64,000 nt of DNA from Ichthyosporea sp. XGB-2017a (GCA_002811675.1 PDIM01010338.1:37944-101943); one strand, 5' to 3'. Shown: positions 48,970 to 59,757, counted from the stretch's first letter. The notes: generated from the sequence alone by a model not told the origin. Numbers and translations: made by a program.

Positions 48970-51900
48970 TCATGGAATATCAAGTACTTCCCTTGGATAA
49001 ATAACAATCAGGCGAAGGGAGCTAACCACGTTTGCCTCCATCGTCTCCGTATTGTAATGGTTATTGATGCTACTGACAATAAAGGGGAGCGTTCCTCCCA
49101 GAATTCCACCAATAGAGGATCTGATGCAGTTGGATACAATTACCAGCTCACGCATTTGAGACCGCACAAAGGCGTACTCGCTGCTACCCGCTCTCAATTG
49201 CTGACACACTGCTCCAACCATAAAAAATATGGTTATTTCTTCGTGTTGATTGAGGCTGAAATAATAAAATGCCAAGCCTTCAAACCACTGCCCTACGGGT
49301 AGTATGATAAGAGGGAGAACAGGACCCCATACAGGAAAGTTTTTCTGAAGCATGTTATCAAACATGTAGCCTGCAATTACGGATGCCACGGCACTGGCAA
49401 AATAACTAAACGCAAAAAGCTGTGGTAATTCTGAAGAGTCTGTCCAATCCGAAGTTAAGGACATCAAAGGAACATATAAATAAGAAACCCAATTGGCCCC
49501 TGTCAACAGCGTACTTGACACAATGACCAGAATGGGAAGTTCACGCTTTCCAAGAAGTCGTAGTTGATTTCGGGATGGTAAAACAGAATGATCATTCATT
49601 TCTGGAAGGCAGAACCAAAAAACAACAGGGGCAGCGAAGATCAGAAAGCAACTGGAAACGAGAAGCAAAATTTGCCAATAGTGGGAACAAATATTTCCTT
49701 CGTATGGATTAGACAGAGCCAGCGTTGTGTAAATAACAGACCCCATCATCAGCCCAATAAGTGACTCAATGAGGCCCCATCTCCGTCCATAGTATGCTAC
49801 ATTTGGCGACTCTGTTAACATATTCATTCCAAGGAACAAAGATGGCCCAGCTGATGCGAATGCTGCCTGAATAGCAGTCACGCATAGGATGCCTGTAGTA
49901 TTCATGTCAGCTAAAAATATAACACCAAGGCCATTTCCAATAGAAGCGATCATCAGAAGGATTCGGGGAGGATAGTGGAAAACCAAGTAACCCCACATCG
50001 GCGCGCACAAGGCATAAGACAAAGAGTATGCTGCAAATACTGAAGAAATTACAATGAAGTCCATGTCGTTGTACACATTCCAATACTTTGTGAAGGAAAA
50101 TATAAGGGATCCGGGAACAAAGCTTGCTACGTATGCCAAAGACACGCAGATATAGCCAAACGAAGGCGCGGCCTTTTGCGCGCGCAAGCCCAAAAGAAGT
50201 CTTGGAAGCGCTAATAGAAGCCTTGTGATGGAGTTGATCACCATGGCTGCGGAAAAAGATGATTTTCGACTTCTTGGCAAGCGATTGCGACGTCGCGAGC
50301 TTGATTCCAATAGCGAATCCTCGTCTCTATCCCCCTCCCTTTCAAGAAGAAAAGGGATATCTTTTAGAATATCCAACTCCAAAAAATAGTTGTTGAAACT
50401 CTCGTTGGATTTCTTACACACTTTGCCAATATCTAGATGCTTTCCTCTAGGCTTAATTGTCAACTCTTCAGACGACGGGGAGGTTAGATTTTCCTCTTGT
50501 ATTGAAGCCACAGCATCTATTTTAAAAATAGGAATTACTGGCTTTTCTGAAAGGCTAAGCTTTCTACTAGGCCTTGCTTTCTCACCTGGCTCAGTATCCT
50601 CCTCATTTACCGTGGAAAACGATATATTTGGATTTGAAGACTTTCGCATTGGTCCAAACAACTCGAGAAGGTCGCTTTCTCTGAACCTGCTTTTCTGAAA
50701 TGATTCTCTTGTTAAAACTTGGTAACTTCTTTTGCCTTCGTCAGCATCGTTGTAGTCGGATAAGAAGCTAACTCTGCGTTGAAATGAGTTCTCTGATAAA
50801 TCAGAGTCCTCTCTATGAGACAGAATATTTCTACTTCTGTGATAATCATCATCTTCCTGTGCAGAATCTTCATAGAATCTAACCTCTTTATACAACTTTC
50901 CATAGCTTTGCATCATCTCTTCCGGGGGAAATTCACATTTCAGTGCCTCATAACCCATTTTTGTTCTTTCATTCTCAGTCTGATTTAAAGCCTCTTTTGT
51001 CATCTTAAAAAGGTTATTTCCAAGTGCTTGTGAGCATGATGTTCTACACGTAGCATAGAATCCAGGCACCTTTCCCAGCCCCCCAACGCGAAGTCCAACG
51101 CCAACGGCTCCTCTCCATCCGAACTCCACGTCAACAATGCCAAAAGGTTCAAATCTACTGGGCATAAAGAAATAGTCCGCTCCTTCAAATAAGACTTCAC
51201 GCTCTTCACTTTGAACCATATCACCTTTGACGAAGAGTCTCCCAGGGTATTGATGCATCAAGATAGGCATTCTTTTTACAGCTTTTTCGCCAATTTTATC
51301 TGCACACGGACCAGCGAACACTATTTGCGCCGCCTCATCAAAGTCCAAAATTTGCTTTGCAATATCTGCGATAAGGTCAGACCCTTTCTGCTGACTCATT
51401 CGGCCCATAAAGACAAATGTGGTGCTCTTAAAGTCATCGTCATCCTTATCAAGGCCATAATATTCCTGAAGGGCCAATCGTTTTTCTGCTTTCCAAGACC
51501 CAAACTTCGCTTCACCATCGACAGAATCAGAAAGGAACTCATTGACAATTTTGGGCCTCTCTTCAGAATCAATGCCATTTGATATCCCGCCAAGTTTCGT
51601 TCCCCAGAACAGAGGCAATTTTTTCAACACCCTGTCTGTATAGTTTTGTGACACTGTAACCATCCCGACTCCGTTTTGGTGCAGTGCACAATAGCGAACG
51701 ATACCAGCTAGAATGTTGAAGCACCCGGAATGCTCAATGTACTTAAAAAACAGCTCGAGGGGAAGGTGATAGCAAGATAAAACATATCTCCGATGGGCAT
51801 TGTTCTCCAGCTTGATGGCGCCATCCACATCAGCGTTATGCAAAGTGGCAACAACAGGGAAGGCCTCTTGCCAATACAAGGAGAGATAGAGAGGCACCAG

Positions 51901-52446
51901 TCCAGCATGGTAGTCGTGTAGATGAATTGCGGTGCGGGGGGAGACATAATGAACAGCAGTTGCAGCTGCTTGATTCCACAATGAATAGAACATTAGCTCT
52001 TCTAGTTTACTTTCTTGTTTGTACATAGTCTTTACTGTCCTTGTTGAAAATGCTGATGCCTCAATGTCCACAAAAAGCATCAACACTCTGTCACCCTCTT
52101 CATGGCAATAGATATGGGCATGAAATGCAGTTCCAGCACAGTACACTTTAAAAGTGGTCAAAAGGAGGCAAGTTTCTTTACACTTCGCTCTGAAGTCCAA
52201 GTAGAGAGGGACAATAAATGCAATTTCAGGATTTGTTGTTAACTGAGATTCTGAAATGATCATTTCCACCACCTTTCCCATTCCTCCAAATTTGCACTGG
52301 ACGCCATGTTGAGGGACAACATATTCCAAAGCCACATGGGCAATGTGTACCTTACTGAGCTTAGTGGCTACCCGTTGCCTTCTATTTTCCTCTTCGAAAG
52401 ACAACGGGCCATTACTTGAAGCTGTGAATCTATTGTTAAAGTCCAT
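48970..52446 (-). CDS. Alpha-1,3-glucan-synthase-like GT5 synthase fused to multi-pass membrane domain (Ags1 C-terminal half)
   Basis: 1158 residues, intronless, ATG at 52446. The GT5 (glycogen/starch synthase fold) domain occupies ~33-520. KFGGM at 52-56 is the K-x-G-G nucleotide-sugar loop, LHDYHAGLVPLYL and SVSQNYTDRV follow, and RFEPFGIVDVEFG carries the E-x7-E catalytic pair. The next stretch, GLRVGGLGKVPGFYATC, matches the Ags1 family (RKVGGLGQMPGWW) rather than ordinary glycogen synthase. A Ser/Arg-rich linker (~520-735) leads to about 12 hydrophobic helices (~745-1150), as in the Ags1 C-terminus thought to export the chain. It begins directly with the synthase domain: no signal peptide, no GH13 domain. 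Fungal Ags1 (~2400 residues) joins all parts; here the GH13 part is a separate divergent gene. The glucan linkage is inferred. Confidence 0.82.
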   Translation of the reverse strand: MDFNNRFTASSNGPLSFEEENRRQRVATKLSKVHIAHVALEYVVPQHGVQCKFGGMGKVVEMIISESQLTTNPEIAFIVPLYLDFRAKCKETCLLLTTFKVYCAGTAFHAHIYCHEEGDRVLMLFVDIEASAFSTRTVKTMYKQESKLEELMFYSLWNQAAATAVHYVSPRTAIHLHDYHAGLVPLYLSLYWQEAFPVVATLHNADVDGAIKLENNAHRRYVLSCYHLPLELFFKYIEHSGCFNILAGIVRYCALHQNGVGMVTVSQNYTDRVLKKLPLFWGTKLGGISNGIDSEERPKIVNEFLSDSVDGEAKFGSWKAEKRLALQEYYGLDKDDDDFKSTTFVFMGRMSQQKGSDLIADIAKQILDFDEAAQIVFAGPCADKIGEKAVKRMPILMHQYPGRLFVKGDMVQSEEREVLFEGADYFFMPSRFEPFGIVDVEFGWRGAVGVGLRVGGLGKVPGFYATCRTSCSQALGNNLFKMTKEALNQTENERTKMGYEALKCEFPPEEMMQSYGKLYKEVRFYEDSAQEDDDYHRSRNILSHREDSDLSENSFQRRVSFLSDYNDADEGKRSYQVLTRESFQKSRFRESDLLELFGPMRKSSNPNISFSTVNEEDTEPGEKARPSRKLSLSEKPVIPIFKIDAVASIQEENLTSPSSEELTIKPRGKHLDIGKVCKKSNESFNNYFLELDILKDIPFLLEREGDRDEDSLLESSSRRRNRLPRSRKSSFSAAMVINSITRLLLALPRLLLGLRAQKAAPSFGYICVSLAYVASFVPGSLIFSFTKYWNVYNDMDFIVISSVFAAYSLSYALCAPMWGYLVFHYPPRILLMIASIGNGLGVIFLADMNTTGILCVTAIQAAFASAGPSLFLGMNMLTESPNVAYYGRRWGLIESLIGLMMGSVIYTTLALSNPYEGNICSHYWQILLLVSSCFLIFAAPVVFWFCLPEMNDHSVLPSRNQLRLLGKRELPILVIVSSTLLTGANWVSYLYVPLMSLTSDWTDSSELPQLFAFSYFASAVASVIAGYMFDNMLQKNFPVWGPVLPLIILPVGQWFEGLAFYYFSLNQHEEITIFFMVGAVCQQLRAGSSEYAFVRSQMRELVIVSNCIRSSIGGILGGTLPFIVSSINNHYNTETMEANVVSSLRLIVIYPREVLDIP

Positions 52447-53492
52447 TTTGAATGAGATTTATGGAATATAACTTAGTTGCTTGATATGCACATATATATT
52501 TTCCGAATCTGAAATCTTAACCTTAATTCTTCCCCCTTTTCAACTTGAACAAAGAGGGTGAAATGTGCCGGATCGAGTGGTATTACTAGGAGTGACTTTT
52601 TGAAGTCTGAAGGGTTGGAAATGGTCACTTCAATGGCGAGGATGAGTCATGAGCTACATGCTATACATACTCAACTGATAGACAAAACTGGGTTTAGTTT
52701 AGTCAAGTGTACTTCTACCAAGTGCAGGCCAGAGAGAGACAAATGCAGGCCGTTGCGGTTACCTTTATGATACAATTTAAGCTTCGGGCTATTACACAGG
52801 TATGTTTGAAACAGAAGGGCACTAGAAGGGCTACTACATACAGTAAACGCGAACCTTTATTTGGGAATACCTTAAACCTATTCTATACCTGGGAAAGTAC
52901 ACGAGCCTTGAGCAGAAACTAAATGGTATCTAGTTGGTTTCTATGTGGTATCCATCATCTCGGAGATACTTAACGAACCACAGAGGGTCATCACGTTTAT
53001 TGAATGGGTCAATTGAGTCTAAGGCATTCAGTCGGAGTAACAACAAGTTGTGAATTGCGTGACCTGTGTTTTATGATGAAATGTGTGTAGACGTCTGTAG
53101 ACTAGAAGAGGAGCACCTTGTGTTCTCGGCTTCGTTGACTTTATGAGGCGTTACTCATTGCTGGAAGCGCCAAGTTTGAAGTGTTGGTATTTGGATGATG
53201 GGTTAGAGAAGGATAGAGTGGAATGGCATAAGGTGTCTTGGTGCGAAAAAGACAGTCAGCTGAGCAGTGGAGATGAGTGCGAGGGACAAATATTAGGGGG
53301 AGAATGGTGAAGTAGTTTAGCAGAAGAAGGTGTTTTTTCTGTTTGAGGGAGGTGATGGGGTTGACCACTTATGCCAGACACGTAATTTTAGAACAACCGA
53401 ATCAGAATATACCAAAGCAAAATAGATTTCAAATTGAATCGAAAAAAAGTAATATTTAAGTTTGATTCACGAGGGAAGATTAGGTACTTGTA
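52447..53492. promoter_or_regulatory. Head-to-head intergenic region of the two glucan-synthase-like genes
   Basis: 1,046 bases between the start codons of two oppositely transcribed genes whose products look like halves of one fungal enzyme. A possible bidirectional promoter. CATATATATTT at ~52491 is TATA-like for the minus gene. I see no other gene; small open frames in it have no family resemblance. Confidence 0.4.
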
Positions 53493-56400
53493 ATGATTTC
53501 TGGTGTAGTCTATAATCATCTGCTTTTGTTAGTGGTGCTCTCGCTCATAATCCAAAGTAGAGCAACTTCACATTTGAGCAGAGTAGAGAGTGATCTATCC
53601 CAGAGTTCTTTCTGTGGGGAGACAGTGAAGTCCTTTAGCAATGGTGGACCGGAGACCTCCCACTGTCCTTCTAAAACAGCGGGGGCGAAAGACCATTTTA
53701 TCAAAGCCAATGACATTGCTTTTGCTCAGAACATGATCATATCCGAAAAGGTAAGAATGTGGTGCTGCTCTTTCTTATATTTGCTGCGCTTTTGTGGAAT
53801 GTGGAGGTGCCCTTTTTCTCTTCATTATCTCCCTGTTCTAATACGTCTTTATCTCTCTATTGTGTCTATTTATTAGATCATTACTGACAAGTCCAACTTT
53901 GAAAGAGGTTTGAATGCTTCGAGATGGGCAGAATTGTCTGTGTGTGGCCCTGATGCATTGTTTTGCAACGGAACATACAGCGGGGTTAGTGCCTATTTAG
54001 GGGCTCAGTTGCAGCATTATGCACAGGCCATCTTTATCAGCCCTCAGACATGGGTAAATGAGACAACGACCCTACCGCATTGCAAGGAGGAGCCTTTACC
54101 ATTCTACTCTCTGTCGCAGAAATACGACTGTACGCATGATGCGGACCTGGACGAGTTGAAAAGCCGGTGGAAGCTCTATGAAGACCCCGCTGATAACCAC
54201 ACCCTCATAGGGGAAGTCTCGCTAGCACATACATTGCATCCTCTCAAGGGACTAAATATGACAGCCGACCCTTCAACATGGAAGCTGGAGAGTTCCCTTT
54301 TTGACATGAAGAGACTGACCCAGTTTGGGAACTTTTCAAACTCGCAATATTTCATGTGGAACTGCGATTCTCGAGGAGCAGATTCTTCTCGCACCTCTCT
54401 TTGCGTCACAGACAGTGGGCAATTGCTCTTCAATCAATCAGATATAGACGTGCAACGGCAAATGGAGATATACCTAGAAGGATTGATATCGTCAGACGTA
54501 TTCGCCGGATTTTCATTTGCAAGTTTCGAAGAGGTAAGTGTATTTTTCGTACCCTATGGAATGGTTATATGGGTAGTTTCATGTACTTGAAGACTGAAGC
54601 TAATTGTTTTTATGTGTTTACGTTCATTCCGCTTTCCTATTTAGCTCTCCCCGTCGTTTGTCTTACCACTTCTCCAGCGTGTAAAGAATATTGATGCAAA
54701 TTTGATTGTTTACGCGGACATTAGTGCCGTAGACAATATCCACAACGTCCCGGAAAGTACTGAAAGTTCCCTGGTAGACATGGTTGTATCAACATTCATG
54801 CAACATATCCTGGTTCCAAGTTTAAACGGGGATTTGATCGACCTTGGGTATTCTCTGCAAACAATCCACGAAAAGCTTAACCTCTTCAGATGCGTTCATG
54901 TAGTTGACTCTAAAGAACTTGGACGCGCTTTGACCTTGCTGGACGATGATTGGCACACTCTCTACACGGTTTTAGGACTTCAACTATTCGTTCCTGGTCA
55001 AGCGAGACTTTTGCAAGATTTTTTATGGCAAGTACCAAATCCTTGGCTAGTGAACAACAACCATTTTGAATTCAACGATGAAATTTTTGACAAATACAAT
55101 GGGCTTCCTCCGAGTTGGATGCTTGGTTATTCTCCAAAGACCCAGTCGTATAACACGATAATGGCATCTGCGTATTTGCAGTTGATCCAAATGTCACATT
55201 TAATGGACAATTTGGAGGAAAGAGCTCAGAAATATTCTTCACGAAAGACGTCCAGAGAATTGAACGTATTGAAAATAACTGCAGATGTAATTGTTCTTAG
55301 TAGAGATGAATATTATTTCATGGTTATATCGAAGGATGAAAACAGTAGTTTCTCAATCCCCATCAATGTCGACTTGCCGGATGGTGTCGGTAAGTTTGGG
55401 ATCAAAAAGATCTCTTTTTTTTTTAACGAGATAGTATAAGTAACAATCTATATCTTCAAATTGGGAAATAGTGTTTGTTGGAATGACTGTAGAGACTCTC
55501 GCTTTTGAATACACGTACGTTTCCGATTCTAAGATTACACTTAATAGAAAGCCTGGAAAAGGGCCTACCATTTTCTTTTGCCGTGACCAGTACATGTTTA
55601 GTGAAGAGAAGCCCCATACAGTAAACCATGGAGTTTTCAAAGAGGGGGTGCTTGCCACAGATTTTCCTTCGAGTTTCATTAACAACGCCAACAATGCGGC
55701 TACGAAGAAAGGTGGCGCCATGGATTGGTGGATACTTCCAAGAACATCGGTGTCAAAGCAAAGCACGTCAGCCAAAGCACAGACCAATATCACAGCCGTA
55801 TATAGAGTAAGTGTTCGTATACGTACACTGAGCAACAGCTAGTTGTAATATATCTTCTTATGCGCTTCATTTTTATTTAATTGATTTAGGCTTTAACTGA
55901 CCGTTTTGCAAGTCCAAGTGGCGAGAAATGTAAAGACCTTTCAATGTTTTGTGGGGGCACATACTCAGGACTGCTTGAACACGCGCATCATATTTCATCT
56001 ATGGGCTTTGATACGCTTTACATATCACCTTTCTTTACGCAAACAAAAGGACCTTCTGGCGATGGATACCACGGATTTTGGCAAAGAAATTTGGAAGAGG
56101 CGGAAACTCGCTTTGGAACTTTCGAACAGCTGTACGAAATGCAAAGTGCTTTGGAAGAGTATGGCATTGGCCTATTTCCAGACACCGTTTACAATCACAT
56201 GGGATATGAAGAGGATGGCCGACTCCCTGCATATACAGAAACTGCCCTGTCGAACTACACTCCGTTCAGTGGATCAATATATTACCATCGGCAGTGTAGT
56301 GACGAGTTTTTGTATGGGTATATGTTCAATTACTATTTTGATACTATATGCTGGATGTCGGGTCTTCCAGATTTGAATCAAACAGTGCCGTTCGTACGAG

Positions 56401-57509
56401 ATTATCTCATTCATAACACAACAAAGAAGTATAAAGCACTGAAACCAAAAGCAATCCGCATGGACGCGGCAAGAAATGTAAGTAACCGTATCAGGAGACA
56501 TGTATTTGAACTTTCTGTTATTGAGCAACACGCTTGAATTCCATTTCTGCAGATAGATCAATCTTTCCTTCTAGATTTGTATACCACACATGATGATACA
56601 TGGTTTACCGGAGAATACATATTCGACAATGAAGTAGAATCCTTGCGTATATCTACCCAGTTTGGTCCCATTCATCAAAAGTCCGGGTTTGAAAACTACA
56701 TAGTTAACTCGATTCTCTCCAACTTCTTTCTGAAGCAGTTACCAGTGGAAGGTATACTTGGCAAATGGCGTGTCAGCTCCTCGGATTTTGACTTTTATAA
56801 TTCCATAAATTTCATAGACAGTCATGATACCAAGCGGTTTTATGCATTGGTTCAGGATAATACGTTGGTCGCTGCTGCAACAGCTCTTATTTATTTCTTC
56901 CCAGGCACTCCCCTTGTATTCTATGGAACTGAAAGACCTTTGAATGGAACTACGGAAGATGAAATTCGCCAACCCCTTTGGGAAACTGGTTGGAGCCCAG
57001 GAAATCTTACACAACTTTTGACGGTGTTGAACAAAGAAAGGAGGGCATTTCTTGAAAAAGATCTTTTCTACTCCCCAATGGTAATTGTTTACATGACTGA
57101 AGATGTTTTAGTGTACCGTAGAGGAGTTTCTGTTATTGTTGCCGTTTCTCTGGACATTGACAGGGAAAAGGGTGAAGTCATAAAAATCAATGTGCCTGTT
57201 GAAGATGGAGTAATATACTACAATGTACTGGCCTCTGGAGAAACACTTGTTCCGTATAATGGCAACGCCGAAATGTCATTCAGGTACGGTGCACCAAAAG
57301 TGTTTGTTCAAAGTAGCGATAACTTTAATGACAAGACTTTGGCGAGCTTACTTTTCGTTTGGCTGTGTCCGGCGTTAGCCATATTTCTCTCAACACTTTT
57401 GATATGGCTTGTCATATCGAAAGACATGAGCACAAATTTCATCGCTTCTGCAATATTCAATAATATTCAACACCAATTGGCCAAGTTTGAAGATACCTCC
57501 AAAGAATAG
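53493..57509 (+). CDS. Membrane-anchored protein with two GH13 (alpha-amylase-like) domains, first degenerate; Ags1 N-terminal-half analogue; 6 exons
   Basis: Exons: 53493-53750, 53877-54533, 54645-55389, 55472-55806, 55890-56477 and 56553-57509. Introns are 75-126 bases with GTAAG donors; the frame is kept throughout; 1179 residues. A signal peptide lies at ~1-26. A first GH13-like repeat (~108-560; LFCNGTYSGVSAYLGAQLQH) has lost the catalytic positions. The second (~668-1110; MFCGGTYSGLLEHAHHISSM) keeps DTVYNHMG, nucleophile Asp857 (IRMDAARN), acid/base Glu882 (WFTGEY) and His952-Asp953 (IDSHDTKRF), so it should be active as a hydrolase or transglycosylase. One membrane helix at ~1123-1152 and a short basic/acidic cytosolic tail follow. 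Many N-glycosylation sequons are present. In fungal Ags1 the extracellular GH13 domain is thought to join nascent alpha-glucan chains. Confidence 0.82.
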
Positions 57510-57569
57510 CGTATATCATCTAAGGGCGCTTAAACGTTCTTTGATGTGCACTATGAAATGGCGCTTACA

Positions 57570-57575
57570 AATAAA
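57570..57575 (+). terminator. AATAAA polyadenylation hexamer after the GH13 gene
   Basis: AATAAA 61 bases beyond the stop. The interval 57510-57887 contains only the convergent 3' regions of this gene and the formamidase. Confidence 0.6.
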
Positions 57576-57887
57576 GTAGGAAGTTATGTAGTGTGACATT
57601 TTGTGAAGCCATGTTTGTACTGATCATTTGCCAATACTACACAAGGAATTTTTTGTGGTATCCGCTGAGACAACAAAGGTTGGGTGTCGATTTATCAGGC
57701 CATTTCGCATTGCAAAGCTCATATGTGGTTCACAAAGAAGACTGAAACCTGACTACATTATCTACACATACAAATCCCTTCCACATAACTTCATTGCTGC
57801 TTTATTGCAAACATTATTACTACATGAAGCACAATAAATAGATACTAAGAAAACGTCTGATAGAACGCTTATTGGGACTATGTACCA

Positions 57888-59162
57888 TTACTGCTCCGCT
57901 GGTGTACTTGCAGTGGTAATGGTAGCTCCCGTTAGCTGAGCGAGGTTCTGATTTGAGCCAGGCATAATATCAAAGTCAAAGATGTCAACGGGGATTCCAA
58001 TGGTACAGCATGCATTTGGAATATCAACAATCCCATTAATTCGTCCCTCACACGGACATGCGGACAAGAGCATATATACCTGTTCCTGGCTATACCCAAA
58101 AGTAGACAGGTAACGAATACAGTTTAAGCATGCCTGACGGTACGCCTCTTTGGCATCAAGGTAAAGCTGGGAGCCATCGTCCTGTACAGATATCCCCTGG
58201 AAGGTTAAATATCGTGAATAGAGTGGCTCAACCAGGCCTGGACAAAAAATGGGATTCTTTGCATGCCATCTACTGACACCATTTTTGAGCACACTCGCAC
58301 GCATTGTTACACTCCCTGCCATTTCAATACCACCACAGAAAGAAATCTCTCCATCTCCCTGAGAGAAGTGAAGATCACCCACAGATAACTTGGCCCCTGC
58401 AACATACACAGGGAAGTACACGCGAGAGCCTTTTGAGAGGTTTTTTATGTCACAATTACCACCGTGTTCTCTCCCCGGGATAGTTCGAGCAGCAATAGTC
58501 TTTGCCACTTCTCCTTCCTTTGTCCCCTCCATTTTACCCATCAATGCTCCTTTGGTACGCGGAAGTTCGGCCAATGGGGGGGTTCGTGTCGGATTGGTTG
58601 ACACAAGCGCCTCCTCTCTACGATTCCATTCCTCAAGGAGTTCCAGTGAAGGTGCACATCCTATCAGCCCTGGGTGCATAATTCCAGCAAACTTCACTCC
58701 GGGAAGGTGACGGGAGGTTGCATAGATGCCTTCAAAATCCCAAATAGTCTTGCATGCGTTGGGAAACTCGTCTGTAAGAAAGCCACCGCCATTTTCTTTG
58801 CTGAACACTCCAGTAAAGCCCCATTCATTGCCAGGGAGGGGAGCAATGTCCAAGATATCAACAACAAGAAGATCACCTGGCTCAGCACCTTCAACTTCCA
58901 CAGGGCCAGTGAGGTAGTGGATTTGGGTCAAATCAACCTTGTCAATGTCTTCAGCAGAATCATTATTGCCAATTTGTCCGCCAGTCCAATCCACTGTTTG
59001 CAAACTAAATATTTCATTTTGCCGAACTTTGCATACAGCAGGAATGTCTGGATGCCAACGGTTGTGCAAAGGGGTGGCCTGTTCACGAACGGGTTTGCTC
59101 AAATCCACCGTAACCAAAGTATTTCTCCCAACAGGGCCTGGGGCGTAATCTGGGGCGGGCAT
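57888..59162 (-). CDS. fmdA: Formamidase (acetamidase/formamidase FmdA_AmdA family)
   Basis: 424 residues from the ATG at 59162. An in-frame TTTGCAG lies 40 bases upstream, so a short upstream exon is possible. Family blocks include LHNRWHPDIPAVCKV, VDWTGGQIGNNDSA, DVDLTQIHYL-type (VDLTQIHYL), GPVEVEGAEPGDLLVVDILD, GIMHPGLIGCAPS, GGNCDIKNLSKGSRVYFPVYV, VGDLHFSQGDGEI and LLSACPCEGRINGIVDIPNACC. Length fits the fungal and bacterial enzymes (~400-415). It hydrolyses formamide to formate and ammonia, the last step of some cyanide- and histidine-nitrogen pathways. It is cytosolic, with no signal peptide. CCAAT boxes lie 440 bases upstream. Confidence 0.93.
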   Translation of the reverse strand: MPAPDYAPGPVGRNTLVTVDLSKPVREQATPLHNRWHPDIPAVCKVRQNEIFSLQTVDWTGGQIGNNDSAEDIDKVDLTQIHYLTGPVEVEGAEPGDLLVVDILDIAPLPGNEWGFTGVFSKENGGGFLTDEFPNACKTIWDFEGIYATSRHLPGVKFAGIMHPGLIGCAPSLELLEEWNRREEALVSTNPTRTPPLAELPRTKGALMGKMEGTKEGEVAKTIAARTIPGREHGGNCDIKNLSKGSRVYFPVYVAGAKLSVGDLHFSQGDGEISFCGGIEMAGSVTMRASVLKNGVSRWHAKNPIFCPGLVEPLYSRYLTFQGISVQDDGSQLYLDAKEAYRQACLNCIRYLSTFGYSQEQVYMLLSACPCEGRINGIVDIPNACCTIGIPVDIFDFDIMPGSNQNLAQLTGATITTASTPAEQ

Positions 59163-59602
59163 AATGAATGAATCAGTAGTCTTCAAAGTATCTGCAAAGT
59201 TGTTATTGTTTTAATTATGAAGAATTCCCTTTCGACGGTTGTTTTTATATCCGCCCCCGCGAGAATGAGAAGAAATGTGAGTCCGAAGGAACGCAGCAAA
59301 ACAAAACAAAAACAAACAAAGAAAAAGTTTCCATTTGAAAATGAAAAAGGAATTTTAATTAAAATAAATGAAGCGAGCACTCCTGCGGAAGAAAAAACAG
59401 AAACAAAATAAAGGAGTGAACCAAATTATGTAATTAGGGGGGGGGATTATCATTATTAGTGCACCAAAATGCCAATTGGCAGATGGCGTCAAGGTGTGTG
59501 CAGGTCACGTTATTCCATTTCCTGCACCCTGCTTTGTGGAATGTTAGCCTCCACAATAGTCTTCACTTTCAGTTGGCTATTGTCTCTAGCAGCTCATGGG
59601 CC

Positions 59603-59625
59603 ATTGGCCATGCATTGGCCATTGG
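59603..59625 (-). promoter_or_regulatory. Cluster of three CCAAT boxes upstream of formamidase
   Basis: ATTGG on the plus strand (CCAAT on the minus strand) at 59603-59607, 59614-59618 and 59621-59625, within a local ATTGGCCAT repeat. They are about 440 bases upstream of the formamidase ATG and in CCAAT orientation for it. Confidence 0.4.
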
Positions 59626-59661
59626 GCGGGTGATAAATGTGTTCTTGTTGTGATATTTGAA

Positions 59662-59712
59662 CATGGAAGTACTATTATATATAGCTAGGAATTTAGGAAT
59701 AGTACTTCCATG
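59662..59712 (-). repeat. Perfect 15-base-pair inverted repeat / hairpin
   Basis: CATGGAAGTACTATT (59662-59676) and its exact reverse complement AATAGTACTTCCATG (59698-59712) flank a 21-base AT-rich spacer. It lies 46 bases after the stop of the GNAT-like gene, so it would be in that mRNA's 3' untranslated region, or it is a small mobile-element trace. Confidence 0.85.
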
Positions 59713-59757
59713 GTATTTGAAAGGGGATCACGTGTACGGTCCTTTCTGTGTTTTATT

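Larger units (their letters stand above)
59163..59757. other. Intergenic between formamidase and GNAT-like gene
   Basis: Formamidase upstream region and 3' region of the next gene. It contains an uninterrupted run of nine G (59439-59447 area), a CCAAT cluster and a perfect-stem hairpin (separate entries). No gene is seen. Confidence 0.45.

Noticed and set aside
48970-52446. Reading this gene as an ordinary glycogen or starch synthase
   Set aside because: The GLRVGGLGKVPGFY segment and the fused multi-pass membrane domain fit Ags1-type synthases better.
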